DNA of 9,796 bases from JBIICI01 sp044238935 (lineage in GTDB: Bacteria > Pseudomonadota > Alphaproteobacteria > Micavibrionales > Micavibrionaceae). The position numbers and the translations under genes are program-made. The notes under the pieces were generated by a model. That model was not told the origin of the DNA, did no database searches, and saw only the letters and a list, made by a program, of their open reading frames with translations. The stretch covers positions 1 through 9,796 of the forward strand of contig JBIICI010000032.1 of NCBI GenBank assembly GCA_044238935.1, in the 5' to 3' direction. This document shows positions 5,434 to 9,796 of this stretch, piece after piece; position 1 is the first letter of the stretch; every line of letters begins with the position of its first letter.

Positions 5434-7620
5434 TTATAAAATAATCTTTGCCGCTTTGAGCGGAAGAAGATTCGTGCTGTTCCCACGCACCAAATTGGCG
5501 GTGTTAATCCCGCTGAGGGCATTATAGGCATAATATAAAATCTCTTGCCCTGAGGGTAATGATCCTAAGGTCAATGTGATCGTTGTGGTATTGGTGCGCA
5601 CCGCATTTGTAATCGGGATCAAAATGCCGCCCCCTGTAAAGGTAAAGCCTTGAATTCCTGTGGTGGGGGTGAAATCTGTGCCTGATTCATGTTGAAGGGT
5701 AACCGTAACATTTAACCCACTGCGTACCGCGCCTGAGATACGCGCGCCATCGACTCCACCTGTAACGGTTTGTCCCATAATTGACAAGGCTTTGCGTGCC
5801 AAACGTTGTCCCATGATGCCATATCCTGTTGCGCTTAAATGCACTGTATCCGCTAATGGTTGGTCTATTTTCTCAGGGCTGAGGTGAATATAGCTATATT
5901 CTGCATCCAATTCCATTTGCACTTCACGAATATGTTGAACGCCTAATCCAACAGGGGAATCACCACGGCGACCAATCGGCACGATTATAATAGGCACATT
6001 CCCAACCAAGCCACGCATTTTTTGGAAGAGGAAGAATAAAGTTTGTTTATATTGCGCCCGTGCCTCTGTGCTATTGATTTGTGGGGCGTCGGCTTCACCT
6101 TGATCCCAGAAAATCATATTGACCTTACGATTTAGCAAATGAGCACCGCGTTCAAATTCTGTCCATGCATCACCGAATAGACCTGTTTCGGGATCATACC
6201 ACCAACGCGGATCAGGGGCGATATTTTGACGGATCAGGGCGCTGCCCGATGTGGCGCCATTGGCAAATAAAATATCATCGTTTGGGTAATTAAGGCGCAT
6301 TTGTGCTAAAAAAGCCTGTTGTCCTGCGTCAGATAGCCCAACAGTCGATACAAAATAGCCCCGCATATTGGATTGTCCACCTCCTAAAAAGCTGTAATCT
6401 AAATTGCGGGATAATTTTTCCCCCATATCTTTGAAATTAATCGGATGATCGCCGATTGAAATGGTTTGGATATGCCCAGAAAACGGATCTAATCCCCCGT
6501 TACGGCATCCAATTTCCAAACGTGTCGTTGGGGCGGGGTTGTCGGCTGGATTTGGGGAATAATCTTTCATATCATATAATCCATCAGCCGCCATAAAACA
6601 GCGTCCTTTTTCCCAGCTAAACCCAATCATATGATATTGTCCATCGCATATTTGTGCATAATTAACCATGCTATAAGTTTGACCATTACCATAGATAAAG
6701 CCCTGTAATTTCCCATCATCACCAATACGAATGGTGGAGGCCTCAGAAAACAACCCATCCTTATTCGCATGAAACAGCGTTTGGCGTGGGCCATTAAGGC
6801 TGTAGGGACGGAGCTTTAGAATCACATGCCCTTTTGTTGGGTGCATGGCTAATTTTGTGGCAATATCTGTGACCGCCAATCGATCCTGCGCCCGTGTGAC
6901 GGCGGTGCCACCGCTGGTGATAATGGTGGAGGTCACGAATGATTTTTCTTCCAATTGATTGAGGATAAAAAAGACGATTTGTCCAGCATAAGCAGAAACG
7001 CGCAAAGAAAGCCCCGTGGCAGGAAGGGTGGTTTCTGTTAAGCGATAAAATCGGTATCCTGTGCCATTATCAAAATCAATTTTCGGGGCGCTTGCGCCAG
7101 ATCTGCCTAAAAAGCCGCCTTTTGTCATGCTCCCTGTGGCGCGGGCATAAACGGAATAGCTGTGCGCATTTGTGTTGGCATTTGTACCACCAATTGTCAC
7201 AAAAGCACTGGTTGACCCTGCTTGGTTGTCCAATCGATATACGGTTTGATTGTCACATAGAATATGCAGTCCTGCATTTTTCAGCTCTGTGGCATCATTG
7301 ACCAAGCTCAATGTAGCCGCCGCATCACCACCTAAGGTCATATTGCTGGTATTTGTTGGGTTGGCATTGCGGTTTAGACAGATATTTGTTGAGGCGCCTT
7401 CTAAAATCATGCCTAAATAATTGCCAGATATATCGTGATCAAATCGCAATTGATTGACCAACGCGGGGCGTAAGATGCCATTGCGATCCCGAAATGTGGC
7501 CGTTGTTGTGCGTGTAAAATTAAAATCAGAAACCAAGTCATTGCCCAGTTCAATCGTTTGTTTATTGTGTAAGCGTGTAATTCCTGAGAGTGATGATGAT
7601 CGTCCTAATGTATAATACAT
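5434..7620 (-). CDS. Phage tail-spike-like protein with SGNH/sialate O-acetylesterase-type hydrolase domain
   Basis: This is a 728-residue modular protein. Residues 28-255 carry a module common in phage tail fibres: FTRTTTATFRDRNG (35-48), RFDHD (59-63), LEGASTNICLN (73-83), SYSVYARA (154-161) and TSTIITSGGTAVTRAQD (230-246), probably a beta-jellyroll. Residues 260-395 look like a LamG/concanavalin-type beta-sandwich. Residues 408-615 are an SGNH hydrolase: block I GGGQSNM with nucleophile S417, a G/N region around 454-460, block III FWDQGEAD (504-511), and DTVHLSATGY with D591 and H594. These suggest a glycan O-deacetylase (9-O-acetylesterase-like). Residues 625-728 form a beta-rich C-terminal module ending NLLPLKAAKIIL. 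No signal peptide or membrane segment is visible, as in virion proteins. The site AAAGGA (7632-7637) lies 11 nt before the ATG. There are no neighbouring phage genes; terminators flank it. The substrate and mode of export are unknown. Confidence 0.85.
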   Translation of the reverse strand: MYYTLGRSSSLSGITRLHNKQTIELGNDLVSDFNFTRTTTATFRDRNGILRPALVNQLRFDHDISGNYLGMILEGASTNICLNRNANPTNTSNMTLGGDAAATLSLVNDATELKNAGLHILCDNQTVYRLDNQAGSTSAFVTIGGTNANTNAHSYSVYARATGSMTKGGFLGRSGASAPKIDFDNGTGYRFYRLTETTLPATGLSLRVSAYAGQIVFFILNQLEEKSFVTSTIITSGGTAVTRAQDRLAVTDIATKLAMHPTKGHVILKLRPYSLNGPRQTLFHANKDGLFSEASTIRIGDDGKLQGFIYGNGQTYSMVNYAQICDGQYHMIGFSWEKGRCFMAADGLYDMKDYSPNPADNPAPTTRLEIGCRNGGLDPFSGHIQTISIGDHPINFKDMGEKLSRNLDYSFLGGGQSNMRGYFVSTVGLSDAGQQAFLAQMRLNYPNDDILFANGATSGSALIRQNIAPDPRWWYDPETGLFGDAWTEFERGAHLLNRKVNMIFWDQGEADAPQINSTEARAQYKQTLFFLFQKMRGLVGNVPIIIVPIGRRGDSPVGLGVQHIREVQMELDAEYSYIHLSPEKIDQPLADTVHLSATGYGIMGQRLARKALSIMGQTVTGGVDGARISGAVRSGLNVTVTLQHESGTDFTPTTGIQGFTFTGGGILIPITNAVRTNTTTITLTLGSLPSGQEILYYAYNALSGINTANLVRGNSTNLLPLKAAKIIL

Positions 7621-7657
7621 GGCGGCGTGCGTCCTTTCTGCCTATAACAAAACCCAT

Positions 7658-7698
7658 AAAAAAAGCCCCCTTTCGCCATCATGGCAAAAAGGGAGCTT
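7658..7698 (-). terminator. Rho-independent terminator of sdhB
   Basis: On the - strand, AAGCTCCCTTTTTGCC (7698-7683) pairs with GGCGAAAGGGGGCTT (7677-7663) with minor mismatch or bulge. The loop is ATGAT, and the stem runs straight into seven T (7664-7658). The + strand lacks a T run, so it acts for sdhB only. Its T run ends about 38 bp before the start codon of the next - strand gene. Confidence 0.88.
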
Positions 7699-7750
7699 GT
7701 AATATTAAGAATATATTCCTATTATTCTTTGGGTTTGTCAAGTTGTATTT

Positions 7751-8545
7751 TTAGATTGTCCGCGCAACCATCAATTTCTTAATTTCCGCAATCGCTGCCG
7801 CTGGATTTAAGCCTTTCGGACATGTACGAGTACAGTTCATGATAGTGTGACAGCGATAGAGCTTAAAGGGGTCTTCGAGTTGATCCAAACGCTCCCCCGT
7901 TGCATCGTCGCGGCTATCTGCGATCCAGCGATAGGCTTGTAGCAAGATTGCAGGGCCTAAAAAGCGGTCGCCATTCCACCAATAGCTGGGGCAGGATGTG
8001 GAGCAGCAAAAGCATAAAATACACGCCGCAGCCCCTTTGCCGTCATGTCCGTTTAACAAATCCGCATTTTCAGGGCTTTGTAGGCGTTCGCGGGTGGGAG
8101 CGGTTGATTCGGTTTTTAACCAAGGCTCAATGGAGGCATATTGCCCGATAATATGGCTTTGGTCAGGCACTAAATCCTTAATGACGGGCATATGCGGCAG
8201 GGGGAAAATGCGCACTTCGCCCTTAACCTCATCAATCGGTTTTAAGCATGCCAATGTGTTTGTACCATCAATATTCATGGCGCATGACCCACAAATCCCC
8301 TCTCGGCAGGAACGGCGGAATGTGAGGGTTGTGTCGATATTATTCTTAATTTCAATCAACGCATCCAGCACCATCGCGCCGCAATTATCCATATCCAACG
8401 TATAATAATCCCAACGTGGATTTTCGGTATCCTCAGGGCTCCAGCGATAAATTTTAAAAGTACGGGTGTTTTTTGACCCATTCGATGCGTCAATATGACG
8501 CCCTTCTTTGACTTTAGAATTGGTGGGCAAGGTAAATTCAGCCAT
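7751..8545 (-). CDS. sdhB: Succinate dehydrogenase iron-sulfur subunit
   Basis: SdhB carries electrons from the flavoprotein SdhA to ubiquinone through three Fe-S clusters at the inner membrane (complex II). It is 264 residues. The [2Fe-2S] ligands are C80, C85, C88 and C100 in RRSCREGICGSCAMN and the following TLAC. The [4Fe-4S] ligands are C175, C178 and C181 (CILCFCC) with C242. The [3Fe-4S] ligands are C185, C232 and C238 (RCHTIMNCTRTCPKGLNP). The expected LDGLYEC before the first [4Fe-4S] ligand is replaced by a longer Gly/Ala-rich stretch (about 164-175). No sdhC, sdhD or sdhA lies next to it: the gene upstream is divergent tuf, so sdhB is transcribed alone. Its ribosome site is weak (CAGG around 8553-8556). 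A strong terminator follows. Confidence 0.96.
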   Translation of the reverse strand: MAEFTLPTNSKVKEGRHIDASNGSKNTRTFKIYRWSPEDTENPRWDYYTLDMDNCGAMVLDALIEIKNNIDTTLTFRRSCREGICGSCAMNIDGTNTLACLKPIDEVKGEVRIFPLPHMPVIKDLVPDQSHIIGQYASIEPWLKTESTAPTRERLQSPENADLLNGHDGKGAAACILCFCCSTSCPSYWWNGDRFLGPAILLQAYRWIADSRDDATGERLDQLEDPFKLYRCHTIMNCTRTCPKGLNPAAAIAEIKKLMVARTI

Positions 8546-8568
8546 GACAAAACCTGTATTTATGTGTG

Positions 8569-8608
8569 AAACGCTTTATTTTAAAATATAAATCTTAAAA
8601 TAGCGTTT
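8569..8608. repeat. AT-rich inverted repeat in the sdhB-tuf divergent region
   Basis: AAACGCT (8569-8575) pairs with AGCGTTT (8602-8608), and ATTTTAA (8578-8584) with TTAAAAT (8595-8601), a 7+7-bp stem with a 2-nt bulge and 10-nt loop. It lies 24 bp upstream of the sdhB start. It ends in a T run on the + strand, but no + strand gene precedes it, so an operator for sdhB or tuf seems likelier than a terminator. No regulator family is recognised. Confidence 0.5.
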
Positions 8609-8658
8609 TTTATTCCTTTTGGGAAGAGGGAAAAAAGACTTCAAAACAATAATACCCC

Positions 8659-8688
8659 TTGACTTTTACAAGGAATAGGGGCAAAAAA
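8659..8688 (+). promoter_or_regulatory. Candidate tuf promoter
   Basis: TTGACT (8659-8664) is a good -35. About 16 nt later GCAAAAAA (8681-8688) loosely fits the Caulobacter-type -10 consensus GCTANAWC, but is poor as a TATAAT box. If this is the promoter, transcription would start around 8692-8696, leaving a leader of roughly 90 nt. That leader would lack the start codon of the small frame at 8689. Confidence 0.35.
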
Positions 8689-8757
8689 ATGGTCAAAAGA
8701 GAGATCTTAACAGAGGATAGAGTCCTCAATGAAGAGAATCTTATTTATTATGTTTAA
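8689..8757 (+). CDS. Possible 22-residue leader peptide upstream of tuf
   Basis: ATG at 8689 is preceded by AGGGG at 8677-8681 (7-nt spacing). It opens 22 codons beginning MVKREILTEDR and ending NLIYYV, with stop TAA at 8755-8757, 26 nt before the tuf ATG. The frame crosses the segment complementary to the tuf Shine-Dalgarno, so ribosomes translating it would open that structure. No homology is recognised. It conflicts with the promoter candidate at 8659-8688, whose start would lie inside the frame; a promoter further upstream would be needed. Chance occurrence of a frame this short is quite possible. Confidence 0.3.
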   Translation: MVKREILTEDRVLNEENLIYYV

Positions 8758-8780
8758 CTTTATTAAATTTGAGGACTTTA
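8713..8780 (+). promoter_or_regulatory. tuf leader: SD-sequestering stem with competing hairpin
   Basis: TAGAGTCCTCAA (8718-8729) is complementary to TTGAGGACTTTA (8769-8780) over 12 positions including one G-U. This second segment holds the tuf ribosome site GAGG (8771-8774, 9 nt before ATG 8784). The loop between is 39 nt and very AT-rich. Immediately upstream, GAGGA (8713-8717) can instead pair with TCCTC (8723-8727), freeing the ribosome site. The two folds are mutually exclusive, the layout of a translational switch. It does not match any riboswitch class I recognise. The pairing is seen in the sequence; the regulatory role is inferred. Confidence 0.5.
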
Positions 8781-8783
8781 AAA

Positions 8784-9796
8784 ATGGGTAAGGAAAAATT
8801 TTCACGGTCAAAGCCACATTGTAACATTGGAACAATCGGGCACGTTGACCATGGTAAAACAACATTGACAGCGGCGATCACAAAATATTTTGGTGATTTC
8901 AAAGCCTATGATCAGATCGACAAAGCACCTGAAGAGCGCGCGCGTGGGATCACGATTTCAACAGCGCACGTTGAATATGAAACAGAAAACCGTCACTATG
9001 CGCACGTTGACTGCCCAGGTCACGCTGACTATGTTAAAAACATGATCACTGGCGCGGCGCAAATGGACGGCGCGATCTTGGTTGTGAATGCTGCTGATGG
9101 TCCGATGCCTCAGACTCGTGAACACATCTTGTTGGCGCGTCAGGTCGGTGTTCCATCTTTGGTGGTGTTCATGAACAAAGTTGACCAAGTTGATGATGCA
9201 GAATTGTTGGAATTGGTTGAAATGGAAATCCGTGAGCTTTTGAGCTCTTATGACTTCCCTGGGGATGATATTCCTGTGATTGCAGGTTCTGCTTTGGCAG
9301 CGTTGGAAGGTCGTAACCCAGAAATCGGTGAAAACAAAATCCGTGAATTGCTAGCCGCTGTTGATAGCTATATCCCACAGCCCGAGCGCGCGAAAGACTT
9401 GCCGTTTTTGATGCCTGTTGAGGATGTGTTCTCTATTTCTGGTCGTGGGACTGTCTGTACTGGTCGTATCGAACAGGGTGTGATTAAAGTTGGTGAGGAA
9501 GTTGAAATCGTCGGTATCCGTGCAACAGCGAAATCTGTTGTGACAGGTGTTGAGATGTTCCGTAAATTGCTTGATAGCGGTGAAGCTGGTGATAACGTTG
9601 GTGCGTTGTTGCGTGGAACGAAGCGCGAAGATATTGAGCGTGGTCAAGTTCTATGCAAACCTGGTTCCATCAAGCCCCACACAGAATTCGAAGCAGAAGC
9701 CTATATTTTGTCAAAAGAAGAGGGTGGCCGTCATACACCATTCTTTACAAACTACCGCCCTCAGTTCTATTTCCGTACAACAGACGTGACAGGTGA
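8784..9796 (+). CDS. tuf: Translation elongation factor Tu, 5' part (runs off the right edge)
   Basis: EF-Tu delivers aminoacyl-tRNA to the ribosome as a GTP complex. The window holds 337 codons of an expected 390-400; no stop is reached. GTP-binding motifs are GHVDHGKT (19-26), the switch I threonine in GITIST (55-60), DCPGH (76-80), NKVD (131-134) and GSAL (168-171). Domain 2 begins around 205-215, and domain 3 is under way at the edge (HTPFFTNYRPQFYFRTTDVTG region). The spacer between the P-loop and switch I is about 5 residues shorter than in E. coli, typical of alphaproteobacteria. C225 and Q231 replace the usual Val and Arg of GRGTVVTGRxERG. It stands apart from rpsG/fusA, with its own leader, so it is probably a free-standing copy. 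The ribosome site is GAGG at 8771-8774. Confidence 0.97.
   Translation, partial: MGKEKFSRSKPHCNIGTIGHVDHGKTTLTAAITKYFGDFKAYDQIDKAPEERARGITISTAHVEYETENRHYAHVDCPGHADYVKNMITGAAQMDGAILVVNAADGPMPQTREHILLARQVGVPSLVVFMNKVDQVDDAELLELVEMEIRELLSSYDFPGDDIPVIAGSALAALEGRNPEIGENKIRELLAAVDSYIPQPERAKDLPFLMPVEDVFSISGRGTVCTGRIEQGVIKVGEEVEIVGIRATAKSVVTGVEMFRKLLDSGEAGDNVGALLRGTKREDIERGQVLCKPGSIKPHTEFEAEAYILSKEEGGRHTPFFTNYRPQFYFRTTDVTG

Noticed and set aside
7998..8405. 135-residue + strand frame opposite sdhB
   Set aside because: It is a shadow of the cysteine-rich SdhB coding region with no independent support.
8569..8611. Inverted repeat followed by T run as a rho-independent terminator
   Set aside because: No + strand gene lies upstream to terminate, and the stem is AT-rich with a bulge; recorded as an inverted repeat instead.
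8690..8783. Known riboswitch or ribosomal-protein leader upstream of tuf
   Set aside because: No conserved core of a class I recognise is visible; only the SD/anti-SD pairing is supported.
9547..9789. + strand frame inside tuf
   Set aside because: It is out of frame with the EF-Tu coding sequence, which is unambiguous here.

Overview
The window reads as chromosomal backbone of a fairly AT-rich alphaproteobacterium. The strongest pointer is a nearly canonical CtrA cell-cycle regulator. EF-Tu and SdhB also look alphaproteobacterial, and a REP-like palindrome of a type I associate with this class lies between two genes. I cannot place it below class from sequence alone.

Layout, left to right. 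(1) Positions 1-4347, + strand, form an envelope block. It holds the 3' end of anmK (peptidoglycan amino-sugar recycling), then lptF and lptG (the membrane pair of the LPS-export ABC transporter), coupled by 7-nt and 4-nt overlaps. After about 130 bp come mlaA and mlaC, the outer-membrane and periplasmic parts of the phospholipid retrograde transport system. Together these serve outer-membrane building and lipid asymmetry. (2) Positions 4348-4544 lie between convergent genes and hold a REP-like palindromic element and a strong bidirectional terminator. (3) ctrA is on the - strand with a very AT-rich upstream region carrying a perfect TTAA-N7-TTAA box. (4) Positions 5434-7620, - strand, hold a 728-residue modular protein that looks like a phage tail spike/fibre with an SGNH (sialate O-acetylesterase-like) hydrolase domain. 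No other phage genes are nearby and terminators sit on both sides, so it looks like an acquired single-gene cassette. (5) sdhB is on the - strand, separated from any other sdh gene. (6) A 238-bp divergent intergenic region leads to tuf (EF-Tu), which runs off the right edge.

The most interesting signal is the tuf leader. A 12-nt segment (8718-8729) is complementary over 12 positions, with one G-U pair, to the segment containing the tuf Shine-Dalgarno (8769-8780). A competing upstream hairpin (8713-8727) would occupy the same anti-SD strand. A 22-codon reading frame with a plausible SD (8689-8757) runs straight through the anti-SD. This layout resembles translational attenuators or autoregulated leaders and could control EF-Tu synthesis; I know of no description of it. 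It is a prediction from base pairing, and whether the small frame is transcribed depends on where the promoter lies. Other points: a G8 tract inside lptF, four GANTC sites in 54 bp at the lptF/lptG junction, an MlaA without a recognisable lipobox, and a lineage-specific insertion just before the [4Fe-4S] ligands of SdhB.

No rRNA, tRNA, CRISPR array or insertion sequence was recognised. No gene-free stretch exceeds 300 bp.
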